Assembly: GCF_900102685.1 (NCBI RefSeq)
Contig: NZ_FMZA01000004.1
Span: 1 to 64,000 of the forward strand
Direction of reading: 5' to 3'
DNA from: Melghirimyces thermohalophilus
GTDB taxonomy: Bacteria > Bacillota > Bacilli > Thermoactinomycetales > DSM-45169
DNA length: 64,000 bases
In this document: positions 42,662-50,892 of the stretch, piece after piece
How positions within the stretch are numbered: position 1 is the stretch's first letter
Layout of the letters: the number at the start of each line of letters is the position of its first letter
The notes under the pieces: model-generated
Told to the model about the DNA's origin: nothing
Seen by the model: the letters and a program-made list of their open reading frames with translations, nothing else
Databases searched by the model: none
Program-made: the position numbers and the translations under genes

Positions 42662-44047
42662 TCATCGGTTTCCCCATGCTGTCGTGCGAAGGGTAAACAG
42701 GGCATACATCCGGATCCAGGTCATCAACCCGAACTGCAACAGTCCATGGAGGGGACTCATCCAGAGGTAGCGTTTCGCATCGGAAAACAGGCTACCCATG
42801 TTTCTCAAGTAAGCGAAAAGGGATATATAGCCCAAATAGTAAAGAAGAAGGCTCCAACCCATCTGTCCGCTGTTTAAAACCATATCCAGTAAAAAAGCCA
42901 CAGCAAAGATCGGCCAAGTGAACAATTCCCCCAATGTCCAGAGGAAGGGAGCCGCCTTTTTCATGGTCGCGTACGTTTTCAACGCAGTCATACTCTCAAT
43001 AATGAATGAGCGAGCCCAACGCAACTGTTGCTGAATAAACGAGGACCAACGTTCCGGGATCTGTGTCTGGCAACGGGCGGTGGATTGATAGACGGTGTGC
43101 CCCAACCGATTGGCCAAACCGGTAAGAAAACGGTCGTCGCCCATTTGGATCGGTTTTCCCATAAACCGTTGGTTCACATATTCATGGAGGTGATCAATGA
43201 TGACTTCCCGTCGATAAGCGGCAAGAGGTCCTGAACAGTACAAGAGGTGTCCGGTGGCAGAATGGGCGGCGCATTCTGTACGGAAAAGGTATTGGTAGTG
43301 AAAATCGGTCAAACGGGTCAACAAGTTTTTCTTTTTCATGGTGACACCGATATCACCCGCTACAGCCATCACGTTTTGCTGGAAAAACGGTTGAATCAAT
43401 TGTTCAATCGCTTCTGCTTGGAGAACGCTATCCATATCCATCGTCACAATGATATCAGCGTCTGTCTGCCGTAAAGCCCATGCCTGGGCGTGTCGTTTCC
43501 CCTGATTGATCGGGAAACGATGGATCTTCCACTTCAGGTTGTGGTTCGCTTTTTCTGAAATCGCGATACTGTCTGAGGATACCTGGGCGTGTGAGGATTC
43601 CCATGCTCTTTTTAACTTCAGAACCGTTTTATAGCCTGAAAGGTCGTGGCTTCCATCATCAACGACGTAGATTTCGTCCACGGGGGTCTTTTGGTGAAGA
43701 AGGCCGTTTACCGCTTCTTTTACCATCCGACCCTCCTCATTGTACATCGTCAGAATAGCAGCCACCTTGGGGCGTGGCATGTTTCTGAAAACAGTGGAAT
43801 GGTGTTTTACAGTGGGTCGGGGACGGTACAATTGCGAAAAGAGAACTTGCGCCAATATGTAGGCCAATATCGGAAAAGAAGCGATCGCTAAAAACAGCCC
43901 TTTTTCACCGGCTAATTTCCAGTTGATCATGGAGAGAAGGGAGAAGAAAAGGAGGTAAAGGCAAATAAGGAGAATAGAATAACCGGCGTTGAGTTTCCAT
44001 GAAACGCGTTTAGGAGAGAAAAACGATTTGAATGGACTTTTTATCAT
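42662..44047 (-). CDS. membrane glycosyltransferase family 2, hyaluronan-synthase/NodC-like
   Basis: Processive-type GT2 enzyme of 461 residues. Two N-terminal helices (about 20-70), then the catalytic domain with VVDDGS (Asp130-131), DMDS (204-207), GDDR (303-306) and QQQLRW (339-344), i.e. the D,D,D,QxxRW set, then three or four C-terminal helices and a final TAWGNR tail like that of HasA and NodC. It should polymerise an N-acetylhexosamine or hyaluronan-like chain and move it across the membrane. No UDP-glucose dehydrogenase or export gene accompanies it, so the polymer is unknown. ATG 44047 follows GGGAGG. Divergent from the recombinase gene; somewhat less GC-rich than its surroundings by eye. 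Confidence 0.88.
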   Translation of the reverse strand: MIKSPFKSFFSPKRVSWKLNAGYSILLICLYLLFFSLLSMINWKLAGEKGLFLAIASFPILAYILAQVLFSQLYRPRPTVKHHSTVFRNMPRPKVAAILTMYNEEGRMVKEAVNGLLHQKTPVDEIYVVDDGSHDLSGYKTVLKLKRAWESSHAQVSSDSIAISEKANHNLKWKIHRFPINQGKRHAQAWALRQTDADIIVTMDMDSVLQAEAIEQLIQPFFQQNVMAVAGDIGVTMKKKNLLTRLTDFHYQYLFRTECAAHSATGHLLYCSGPLAAYRREVIIDHLHEYVNQRFMGKPIQMGDDRFLTGLANRLGHTVYQSTARCQTQIPERWSSFIQQQLRWARSFIIESMTALKTYATMKKAAPFLWTLGELFTWPIFAVAFLLDMVLNSGQMGWSLLLYYLGYISLFAYLRNMGSLFSDAKRYLWMSPLHGLLQFGLMTWIRMYALFTLRTTAWGNR

Positions 44048-44062
44048 TCACCATACCTCCCA

Positions 44063-44120
44063 GAGGATTATTCAATTTTACATAATGTATTATATTATAC
44101 AGTAAGGAGAATAAAAAGAG
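44063..44120. promoter_or_regulatory. AT-rich divergent promoter region
   Basis: The gap between the glycosyltransferase and recombinase genes contains TTTACA and overlapping TATTAT/ATTATA boxes and the palindrome TACATAATGTA. Promoters in both directions are likely; exact hexamers are ambiguous. Confidence 0.5.
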
Positions 44121-44693
44121 ATGGAGACCGTTCAACCGATCCGAGATCTGAAGCAGATTGAAGAAATGAAGAAGAAATTGCTAGCCCAGTCTGCCCGTGA
44201 TCACCTCTTATTCGTGCTGGGTATTAATTCAGGGCTTCGTATTTCAGATATTTTGCGGTTACGAATCCGAGATGTCATGGACCATGGGGGACGCCCTCGA
44301 ACGTTTTTTCGACTGATAGAATCCCGCACCATGAAGGAAAAGACGTTTCCGTTTGGTGAAAATGTGCGGAATGCCATCAATCTGTACGTGGAGGAGACCG
44401 GTCAGTGGCCCGATTCAGATGAGTATTTGTTTAAGTCTCGCATGGGCTCCAGACCCATCTCCCGACAGCGTGCGCACCAAATTTTGAATCAAGCGGCTCG
44501 TTCTGTTGGTATTCAAGATAAAATCGGAACACATACCTTGCGGAAAACTTTCGGTTACCATGCGTATAAATCAGGGGTAGATATCACTTGGTTAAAATCG
44601 ATCTTCAACCATTCCGCGCCATCGGTCACCCTGCGATATATTGGAGTCACCGAAGAGGAGACCGATGATATCGTGATCGATTTGAACCTTTGA
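44121..44693 (+). CDS. small tyrosine recombinase (integrase catalytic domain only)
   Basis: Phage-integrase family protein of 190 residues lacking the usual N-terminal core-binding domain. The catalytic residues are in place: Arg in GLRISDILRLRIRD, His-x-x-Arg in GTHTLRKTFGYHAY, His in IFNHSAPSVTLRYIG and the nucleophile Tyr in the same segment. Similar short proteins occur in Bacillus (YoeC, YdcL-like). No attachment site, excisionase or phage gene is seen nearby, so it may be a domesticated or mobile remnant. AAGGAGAA precedes ATG 44121. Confidence 0.88.
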   Translation: METVQPIRDLKQIEEMKKKLLAQSARDHLLFVLGINSGLRISDILRLRIRDVMDHGGRPRTFFRLIESRTMKEKTFPFGENVRNAINLYVEETGQWPDSDEYLFKSRMGSRPISRQRAHQILNQAARSVGIQDKIGTHTLRKTFGYHAYKSGVDITWLKSIFNHSAPSVTLRYIGVTEEETDDIVIDLNL

Positions 44694-44922
44694 GAAAGCC
44701 GGCCTTTTGCCAGGTCAAGCCATGAGTTCTCTACCGGTTGGTAAAATAACAGCGGCCTTAATCCATCTCTACGGGAAAAGGCCGCCAAATGTTTGTTGGA
44801 GACGCTCCTTGTTGTAAAAAGCGACGTATGGCTTCATCGGAACACCCTTCGATTGCACCCGTTAACCGAATTTTCTAAACTGAGAAGGGTAATGAAAACA
44901 CCAATCGATGAGGGATACGGTT

Positions 44923-45297
44923 ATGAATCATATCGTCGCGGTGGGCATCGGGGGAATGATCGGAGCGCTACTTCGTTATGGTTTAGGATTGATTCTGTTC
45001 CACCCCGGTGCAGGGATTCCTTTGGACACCCTGGCCGCCAACTGGACAGGCTGTCTGCTATTGGGCTGGTTAAATGCCCATCTCCCCGCATCCGTCCTGC
45101 TTCGATCCGGCATCGGTACAGGTATGATCGGCTCTTTCACCACCTTTTCCACCTTCAGTGTCGAAACATTAACCCTGACGCAAAAAGGGGATGTAGTCAT
45201 GGCCGTTATATATCTGTTGCTCAGTTTTTGGGGCGGGATCCTGCTTGTCCATACCGGTTCCCGTTTGGGGACAAAGAGGAGGAACAACAGATGCTGA
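44923..45297 (+). CDS. crcB1: fluoride channel subunit CrcB/FluC, copy 1
   Basis: Four-helix fluoride channel protein of 124 residues. Characteristic GIGGMIGALLRYGL at the N-terminus, a first-helix Asn in AANWTGCLLLG, and the second signature GTGMIGSFTTFSTFSVET. FluC channels are dual-topology dimers; many Firmicutes use two unequal copies side by side. ATG 44923 follows GAGGGA; the ATG at 44908 is upstream of this site. The stop overlaps the start of the second copy (45291), whose frame is broken. No fluoride riboswitch was recognised upstream. Confidence 0.92.
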   Translation: MNHIVAVGIGGMIGALLRYGLGLILFHPGAGIPLDTLAANWTGCLLLGWLNAHLPASVLLRSGIGTGMIGSFTTFSTFSVETLTLTQKGDVVMAVIYLLLSFWGGILLVHTGSRLGTKRRNNRC

Positions 45298-45672
45298 TCC
45301 ACGGCTTTTGGGTAGCCATCGGGGGCGCTTCTCCGCTACGCTGTCAGCCAATGGCTCAACCGGCCCCACCGCCTCCTTCCCTGGGGAACATTGACTGCGA
45401 ACGTGGCGGGCTCCTTTCTGCTCGGCTCGATCGCCGACACGGGCTGGAGCGATGACTGGTTTTTGTTCCTCGGAACGGGTTTGCTCGGCTCCTTCACTAC
45501 CTTTTCCACGTTGCATTGGGAAACGCTCCAGATGAGTGTTAAACACCGATATCTTTATCTCGGGCTCACCTACTCACTAGGTTTGCTGGCGGCTTTCCTC
45601 GGTTTCAAATGGAATGGAGCGCTTAACCTTTCGCTATTCGAAACGGTTGCTAAAAACCCACCTTTGGTTTAA
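45291..45672 (+). pseudogene. crcB2: second crcB copy, frameshifted near its start
   Basis: From ATG 45291 (behind AGGAGG) the frame reads MLIHGFWVAIGGA and then leaves CrcB-like sequence; from about 45325 in the +1 frame it continues GALLRYAVSQW, then LTANVAGSFLLGS, GTGLLGSFTTFSTLHWETL and ends NPPLV. The break falls in GGGGGCGCTT, where the usual GG-x-x-GA-x-x-RY motif is short; the loss of 11 bases between two G-rich repeats would explain both. As copy 1 is intact, a homodimeric channel may remain. A sequencing error or frameshift recoding cannot be excluded from one sequence. Confidence 0.8.
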
Positions 45673-45683
45673 GTTGAACGTAT

Positions 45684-46772
45684 ATGACTTCATTGGGTAA
45701 GAAGGTGACATCGATCCAACGTTTACGAACTTCCTTCCTCCCCTGGTTCCGGACCTTTCTCCTATCTCTGTCCGGTGGGGGTATTTTTGCTTTTGTCGGC
45801 CTTCCCCTTCCCTGGATCCTGGGACCGATGGTAAGCGTCCTCCTCTGGTCCCGTTTCGCTCCCGCGCCTCTCTATTGGCCTTCGGGGTGGCGCAATGCCG
45901 GGCTGGTCGCTATCGGATATATGCTGGGCTCCTCTTTCAACCGTCAAACCCTGGCCCAAATGATTGCTCAATTGCCGACGATGTTGCTGATGACCACATT
46001 GATGATGGGGTTTAGCGTCGGTTTGGCACTACTCATCTCCCGCCACACCGGCCTTAATTTTCGAACGGCTCTGACGGCCAATATCCCCGGCGGCCTCTCC
46101 CAGATGGTCACCCTGGGAGAAGAAATGAAAGGGATCGATCTCAGCATCGTCACTTTTTATCAGGTGACTCGCCTGTTGACCGTGATCTTTATCGTCCCTT
46201 TCCTGGTACTCGGCTTGACCGGAAAAGCCGCACCCGCGGCGACCGGCGGTGAGACCGACGGGGTGTCGTTGGATCCGTCATTGCTGTTGTTCGGTCTGAT
46301 CGCCGCAGCCGGTGCCTGGGCTGCCCGCAAGCTACGTTTTCCGACCCCGTTCTTGATGGGACCGGTGTTGGTGATAGCCCTATTCGGGGTATCGGGCATT
46401 CATCCACCGGAACTCCCTTCCCTGATCCGGAATTTCGCCCAACTCTTTATGGGGGCTTATTTCGGCCGCATGTTGAAATGGGAGGATCTGTTTCGACGCC
46501 GCGGCATCGGCTTGCTGGCTCCGGTCACCGGGTTGGCTTTGGTGCTCTTTTCATGGGGGTTGGGGCTCTTGTTGGTCTCCCTGCACCATCAGTCGCTGGT
46601 CACCGCCTTTCTCAGCCTCTCTCCTGGAGGAATGGCCACCATGGGCGTGGTGGCGCGGGAGGTGGATGCCGAATTGGCCACGGTAACGGGATACCAGATG
46701 TTTCGCGTCTTTTTCATCCTATTTTTCATTCCACCTCTGCTCCGGCGGCTATTTAAACCACTGGCTCACTAA
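45684..46772 (+). CDS. AbrB-family membrane protein (duplicated domain, putative transporter)
   Basis: Integral membrane protein of 362 residues with two repeats of the AbrB/ammonia-monooxygenase-like transporter domain. Each half has about five helices; repeat marks are LPWILGPMVSVLLW with NIPGGLSQMVTLGEE in the first half and FPTPFLMGPVLVIALFG with LSPGGMATMGVVARE in the second. The family (unrelated to the regulator AbrB) is annotated as putative ammonia monooxygenase or transporter; true substrate unknown. Start ATG 45684 lacks a clear ribosome site and lies 12 bases after the crcB2 stop; coupling is possible. Confidence 0.85.
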   Translation: MTSLGKKVTSIQRLRTSFLPWFRTFLLSLSGGGIFAFVGLPLPWILGPMVSVLLWSRFAPAPLYWPSGWRNAGLVAIGYMLGSSFNRQTLAQMIAQLPTMLLMTTLMMGFSVGLALLISRHTGLNFRTALTANIPGGLSQMVTLGEEMKGIDLSIVTFYQVTRLLTVIFIVPFLVLGLTGKAAPAATGGETDGVSLDPSLLLFGLIAAAGAWAARKLRFPTPFLMGPVLVIALFGVSGIHPPELPSLIRNFAQLFMGAYFGRMLKWEDLFRRRGIGLLAPVTGLALVLFSWGLGLLLVSLHHQSLVTAFLSLSPGGMATMGVVAREVDAELATVTGYQMFRVFFILFFIPPLLRRLFKPLAH

Positions 46773-46802
46773 TCTATTGTTTACTAAAGGAGTCCCGATA
46801 CC

Positions 46803-48161
46803 ATGCTTGCCATCGATACCCTACGCCGCTGGCTTTATACCTTGCTCGTGCTGTTCTACATGGGGAACTTGTTTCTCGACTCTCCCCACTTGGCGTGCAT
46901 AACGGGGGGGATCGCGATCCTGTGTCTCCCCCTTTCTTATCCCGGTTCGATACGGACATTTCAGGCGGTCAGTCTTGTTTTTTTAACGGTAGGGTTGATC
47001 CTGTTTATCACCTCTGGGATGAGCTGGACCCAATTTCCCACCTTTTTCACCTCGACGGGACTCATCCTGTCGCTGCTCTACATGTTGCCCTGGATCAACA
47101 ACTTGATCACCGTGGGCCGGTATGAGCAGCACCTGGGACGTCTGTTGAAAAACGGAACCCGCCATCTGGCTAGCCTGTACCGGCGCACCTCGCTGGTCAG
47201 CTATGTGTTGTGCATTTTCCTCTTTTTCGCATCGATTCCCTTGGTCCACCGGGTGTTGCAAAAGCCCCTGAGCGGGCTGCAGGAATCCTTGCGCCATCGG
47301 TTTGCCAGCGAATCGATCCTGCGGGCTTTCTCCATCGCCACTGTTTGGAGCCCGGTTGAAGTCTTTATTGTCGTAGCATCGGGAGCGACTGGGGTCGCTT
47401 ATCCCGAGCTGTTGCCTTACTTGCTTCTCTTTTCTGTGGTGATGCTGGCCATCGATTGGCTGCTGGCCCAACGTTACCGCAAACACTCCCTGAAACCTGC
47501 GGTCACCCCCACCCCAGGGGGAGCGACCGCCCGGCCGGGCAAACTGCTGCAGTTGATCGCCGCCCTGTTCCTCCTGATCGGAATGTCTAATCTATTGACG
47601 GATTGGCTGAGCATCGACTTTTTTGCCGCAATTACGCTGTTCATTCTGCCATTCTGTTTGATCTGGGCGCTGTTGATCCGGCGGGGCAAAGCCTATTGGA
47701 AATACAGCCTGCTCGCTTGGAAAAAGCAGGTCCCGGGACTTCATAATCTGGCCCTCTTGTTTCTTTCCCTCGGTTTTTTTAATCGGATGGTGGAGGAGAC
47801 CGATATCTTGTCCTATTTACAGGGTCCGCTTCTCTCCCTCGCGGAGACACCGGTGCTGCTTTTCGTGCTGATTCAGCTTTCCGCTATTCTGCTGGCCCTG
47901 GTCGGTTTTCATCCCTTAGTCACCCTCGGCTTGCAGGGGTTGCTTCTGCAACCGCTCTTAGACACTTTAAATCCTCTCAGCCTGGCGGTGCTGTTGTTAA
48001 CCGCCAACCTCGCCAGCGACGCTTCCGGCACCTATAACACCACCGTCGCGATGATGACGCAGTTGACCCGGGAATCTCCCTACCGAATCACCCGCTGGAA
48101 TATCGGATTCGCTCTCTTGTACAGCAGCGTGGGCACCGCCTTTGCACTATGGTTGTTGTAA
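46803..48161 (+). CDS. polytopic membrane protein of unknown function
   Basis: Membrane protein of 452 residues with roughly 12 helices; I do not recognise the family with certainty. Visible features: a first hydrophobic block LYTLLVLFYMGNLFL, a central polar loop HSLKPAVTPTPGGATARPG between two halves, and a late conserved-looking stretch FHPLVTLGLQGLLLQPLL followed by LLLTANLASDASGTYNTTVAMM. The two-half layout and the small-residue-rich SDASGTYN segment look like an ion-coupled transporter of the citrate/tricarboxylate or DUF-type permease groups, but this is a guess. AAAGGAG precedes ATG 46803; 30 bases after the AbrB-type gene, so probably one operon. Confidence 0.78.
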   Translation: MLAIDTLRRWLYTLLVLFYMGNLFLDSPHLACITGGIAILCLPLSYPGSIRTFQAVSLVFLTVGLILFITSGMSWTQFPTFFTSTGLILSLLYMLPWINNLITVGRYEQHLGRLLKNGTRHLASLYRRTSLVSYVLCIFLFFASIPLVHRVLQKPLSGLQESLRHRFASESILRAFSIATVWSPVEVFIVVASGATGVAYPELLPYLLLFSVVMLAIDWLLAQRYRKHSLKPAVTPTPGGATARPGKLLQLIAALFLLIGMSNLLTDWLSIDFFAAITLFILPFCLIWALLIRRGKAYWKYSLLAWKKQVPGLHNLALLFLSLGFFNRMVEETDILSYLQGPLLSLAETPVLLFVLIQLSAILLALVGFHPLVTLGLQGLLLQPLLDTLNPLSLAVLLLTANLASDASGTYNTTVAMMTQLTRESPYRITRWNIGFALLYSSVGTAFALWLL

Positions 48162-48164
48162 CCA

Positions 48165-48202
48165 AAAACATCGGCACCTCCTGTGAGGCGCCGATGTTTT
48201 TA
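48165..48202. terminator. bidirectional terminator
   Basis: AAAACATCGGC ... GCCGATGTTTT between the plus-strand membrane protein and the convergent flavin reductase gene. Confidence 0.88.
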
Positions 48203-48856
48203 TGATCTGCTGGATTTACTTTTCTCGCGCTCCTGCCATTCCTTATAGCTGAGACGGCGACGGGAGAAGGTTTCGCCTATTTTCCCGAAGGAGAGACCGG
48301 CGAGACGGCCCACAGGATCCAATGTTTCGCTATCGATCCGCCCCTGCTCATACAGATCATCCCGGACATGGAACAGCGCCACTTCGCCGATCACCAGATC
48401 GGCATTGGGTTCGGCCGCCGTTCCACCCATCGATAGGATCTGATGAAGACGGCATTCCATCTGGATTTTGGATTGAACAATCCGGGGAACTTTCACTTTT
48501 TGACCAGGAACCACATCAAATCCAACGGCCTCCGCTTCACTCATCTCCGGCGGGAAGTCGGTAGCACACTGGTTCACCTGTTCCACATTCTCCCCATCCA
48601 CCACCTGGATCACGTACTCCTTATAAGCCGCAATGTTGCGGGCCGTATCCTTTTGAACACCTCCCGGCTTGCGGTTGACGGTGACAGCCAGCATCGGCGG
48701 ATCGGAGCTGACCACAGTGAAAAAGCTGAAGGGGGCCGCATTCACCTTCCCCTCCTCGTTCAGAGAGGTGACGAAGGCGATGGGTCGGGGAAGGACGCTT
48801 CCGATCAACAGCCTGTCGTTCTCTTTTTTGGCCTGATCTTTTGGATTGATCTGCAC
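48200..48856 (-). CDS. flavin reductase family protein (FMN-binding split barrel)
   Basis: Flavin reductase-like protein of 218 residues. The start QINPKDQAKKENDRLLIGSVLPRPIAFVTS is typical, followed by NAAPFSFFTVVSSDPPMLAVTV with the FMN-phosphate contact region and ECRLHQILSMG, then GRIDSETLDPVGRLAG. GTG 48856 behind GGAAGGGGA is preferred over a longer frame to 48898. It stands 17 bases after the stop of a decayed homogentisate dioxygenase gene on the same strand, so it is probably the survivor of a former aromatic degradation operon; its present substrate is unknown. Confidence 0.88.
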   Translation of the reverse strand: MQINPKDQAKKENDRLLIGSVLPRPIAFVTSLNEEGKVNAAPFSFFTVVSSDPPMLAVTVNRKPGGVQKDTARNIAAYKEYVIQVVDGENVEQVNQCATDFPPEMSEAEAVGFDVVPGQKVKVPRIVQSKIQMECRLHQILSMGGTAAEPNADLVIGEVALFHVRDDLYEQGRIDSETLDPVGRLAGLSFGKIGETFSRRRLSYKEWQEREKSKSSRS

Positions 48857-48873
48857 CTGGATCCCCTTCCTAT

Positions 48874-49235
48874 TTAAGCATGATCGTCGGGCAACCAACT
48901 AGTCAAATACTGTGGATCTTCCACGTTCCGCGCCGCCTGGGTCACGTAGAGGGGACGGAAGGTGTCGATCATCACGGCCCATTCTTCCGTCCTTTTTTCC
49001 CGATGCTGGCTTCCGCCTTAACTGGATGGGGACCGTGGGGAAACCCACTGGGATGGAGGGTGATCGAGCCTTTCCGCACCCCTTTCCGGCTCATAAAGTT
49101 GCCTTCCACATCGTATAACACTTCATCGCTGTTCACGTTGCTGTGCCAGTAGGGGGCCGGGATCGCTTCAGGGTGGAATGGTACCCAAGCGATGATAAAA
49201 GGGCATAGTCCCGATTCCCCCTTTTCATTGCAATC
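48874..49235 (-). pseudogene. hmgA: hmgA remnant (homogentisate 1,2-dioxygenase, C-terminal third)
   Basis: Minus-strand frame reads PFIIAWVPFHPEAIPAP, HSNVNSDEVLYDVEGNFMSRKG and SITLHPSGFPHGPHP, the metal-ligand region of homogentisate dioxygenase, then breaks at an A6 run (48993-48998) and continues one frame over as RTEEWAVMIDTFRPLYVTQAARNVEDPQYLTSW to the stop at 48874. About 250 N-terminal residues are missing; the similarity begins abruptly near 49215-49235. The gene is thus 5'-truncated and frameshifted. The tyrosine/homogentisate route would be lost unless another copy exists. Confidence 0.87.
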
Positions 49236-49564
49236 ATTCCCAACCCATTGTGCAAAACTCCAAATCCTCGCACATAAGGGCACCGCATTTACAATTTTTC
49301 GTTTTCCTTTATGTCTGCGGGGCATCTATACAGAAAAGGGGCAACGAGGGAACGGGCCCACGGTGAAGAAGGTGTACGGACTACTAACAAGGGTCAATGC
49401 GCCTGTGGTATCGTTGCCGCAAGCAGCTTGACCTTTTTTTACATCTCTTCAACCTCTACATCCAAACCCCATCAGGGAAGTTCAGGTGATCTCCTGGGGC
49501 AATGACCACTTTCTCCCGTTTGCGCATAGAATGGAACATCTTTCTTACGGGAGATGATCCACAG
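49236..49564. other. intergenic region at the hmgA deletion junction
   Basis: About 330 bases with no ORF supported by a ribosome site and no element I can name. It contains the point where hmgA similarity ends and the leader of the LysM gene. No insertion-sequence ends or long repeats were noticed that would explain the deletion. Confidence 0.4.
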
Positions 49565-50110
49565 ATGATGTCTGCTGACAGCCGATGGTATACGGTACGG
49601 GATGGTGAGACCCTAGCTGCGATTGCGCAACGGGTGGGAACCCCTCTGGATCGACTGATGCAAGCCAATCCCCACCTGCAAGGAGAACCCCTGCCGGGAC
49701 AAGTGATCCGGATCGCGGACAACGGCGTGGATATGCCCTGTTGTCTGGTGCTGCCACCAGTTCATCCCGGAGCCGATTATCCATCCGGGGTTTCCCTCAT
49801 TCAAAGGATCACCACCCCCTTTGGCAGCACTCGGACCCGTGTGGCGATTCTGGCATACGGGTTGCCTCATCCCGCTTCATGGGGTCCCTTTGATCAATAT
49901 GAGGGATTTGCCCAGGTACCCGGTGTGATCAGTTGGCGGTTTCGGCTGTATCCCACCCCGGAGCCGGATGCCCCTACCTGGGCGGGACGATTTGACCATA
50001 TTACGGCCCGACTCACCCCGGATACCCGGGTCCAGGTACGGCTCAGTCAATCGACAAACCAGGACTTGGGCCCCGTCCTGTTGGAAAACACTCTGAACAA
50101 TTGCATCTGA
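49565..50110 (+). CDS. LysM domain protein
   Basis: Protein of about 181 residues with one N-terminal LysM domain (YTVRDGETLAAIAQRVGTPLDRLMQANPHLQGEPLPGQVIRI), which binds peptidoglycan or, in spore proteins such as SafA-type, helps targeting to the spore surface. The remaining 130 residues are a beta-rich domain (RVAILAYGLPHPASWGPFDQYEGFAQ, TARLTPDTRVQVRLSQST) that I do not recognise. There is no signal peptide, as for intracellularly assembled spore-coat LysM proteins. ATG 49565 follows GGGAG at a longer distance; ATG 49502 would add 21 residues without a good site. Confidence 0.82.
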   Translation: MMSADSRWYTVRDGETLAAIAQRVGTPLDRLMQANPHLQGEPLPGQVIRIADNGVDMPCCLVLPPVHPGADYPSGVSLIQRITTPFGSTRTRVAILAYGLPHPASWGPFDQYEGFAQVPGVISWRFRLYPTPEPDAPTWAGRFDHITARLTPDTRVQVRLSQSTNQDLGPVLLENTLNNCI

Positions 50111-50335
50111 CGGCCCGTCATTCGATATTTTTGTTTTTAGGATATCAAGCCTCCCAACCGTTTCACCGCCATCAACGAAATGAATTCGCGTGTTTTTACT
50201 TTGAAGTGATTTGATCGAACGCCGTCGGATAAGGAATTAGATGGTCGTCACCATAAGGGAACAATCCAAATAAAAAAACGCTGTACCAATTCATGACCGC
50301 GGAATCGATAAAATCTTTACTTAATATCGAAAAAT

Positions 50336-50363
50336 AAACGACCGTTTCGACTTCGGTTGTTTT
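50336..50363. terminator. probable bidirectional terminator downstream of mobB and the LysM gene
   Basis: Stem ACGACCG / CGGTTGT with TTTT on the plus side and, on the minus side, AAACAACCG / CGGTCGTTT followed by ATTTTT. One wobble or mismatch pair. Confidence 0.5.
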
Positions 50364-50385
50364 GGGGCCAGAAAGGAAATTTCCC

Positions 50386-50892
50386 CTATTTTTTCAGGCC
50401 TGCCAGCTGTTTCACCGCCATCGCCACACCTTCCACATCATCCCGTCGAAATTGTTGAACCCCCGCCCCTTCCATGGGAACAGGGGTGACCACACCATGG
50501 ACATGGGACAATTCTTGAACTAGGGAGAGGTGGGACTGTTCCGTCGCCATCACCAGCTTCGGATGCGAGGCATATTTAAATCCTTCCACCAGCACTAGAT
50601 CCTGCTCCTGATAATGGATTAAAAGCTCATCCAGGCAAAGGGGGCGGGGAAAGATCAAGGCCGTCTGATTGGCAGCGGTAATCGCCACCGGATCCGCCCC
50701 CGCCTGACGGTGCAGCCAACTATCCTTTCCCGGCACATCGAACTCCAGGTTCCCGGCGTGACGTTTGATGCTGCCCACTTTCCATCCTTCTTCCGACAGC
50801 CGGGAAAGCAGGCGGGTGATCAAAGTGGTTTTTCCTGTGTTGGAAAAACCGACGATCTGAACAACCGGGGGAATCCTTCGATCCATTGGCAT
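50386..50892 (-). CDS. mobB: molybdopterin-guanine dinucleotide biosynthesis protein B
   Basis: GTP-binding protein of 168 residues that assists attachment of GMP to molybdopterin. The P-loop GFSNTGKTTLITRLL at residues 14-28, KRHAGNLEFDVPGKDSWLHRQAGA and LVLVEGFKYASHPK are the MobB marks. ATG 50892 shares its A with the stop of the MFS gene (TGATG) and has GGAGGG six bases upstream, so the two are translationally coupled. Other moco genes are not present here. The tail includes MAVKQLAGLKK; a similar short string, MAVKRLGGLIS, can be read upstream of the terminator near 50150, perhaps a fragment of a related gene. Confidence 0.93.
   Translation of the reverse strand: MPMDRRIPPVVQIVGFSNTGKTTLITRLLSRLSEEGWKVGSIKRHAGNLEFDVPGKDSWLHRQAGADPVAITAANQTALIFPRPLCLDELLIHYQEQDLVLVEGFKYASHPKLVMATEQSHLSLVQELSHVHGVVTPVPMEGAGVQQFRRDDVEGVAMAVKQLAGLKK

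Noticed and set aside
44694-44922. Possible fluoride riboswitch upstream of crcB1.
   Set aside because: The conserved GGCGATGG and CTGATG cores of the crcB motif were not found on either strand.
49502-49564. Longer start of the LysM protein at ATG 49502.
   Set aside because: Not fully excluded, but the upstream Shine-Dalgarno is weak and the extra 21 residues do not resemble a signal peptide or a family N-terminus.
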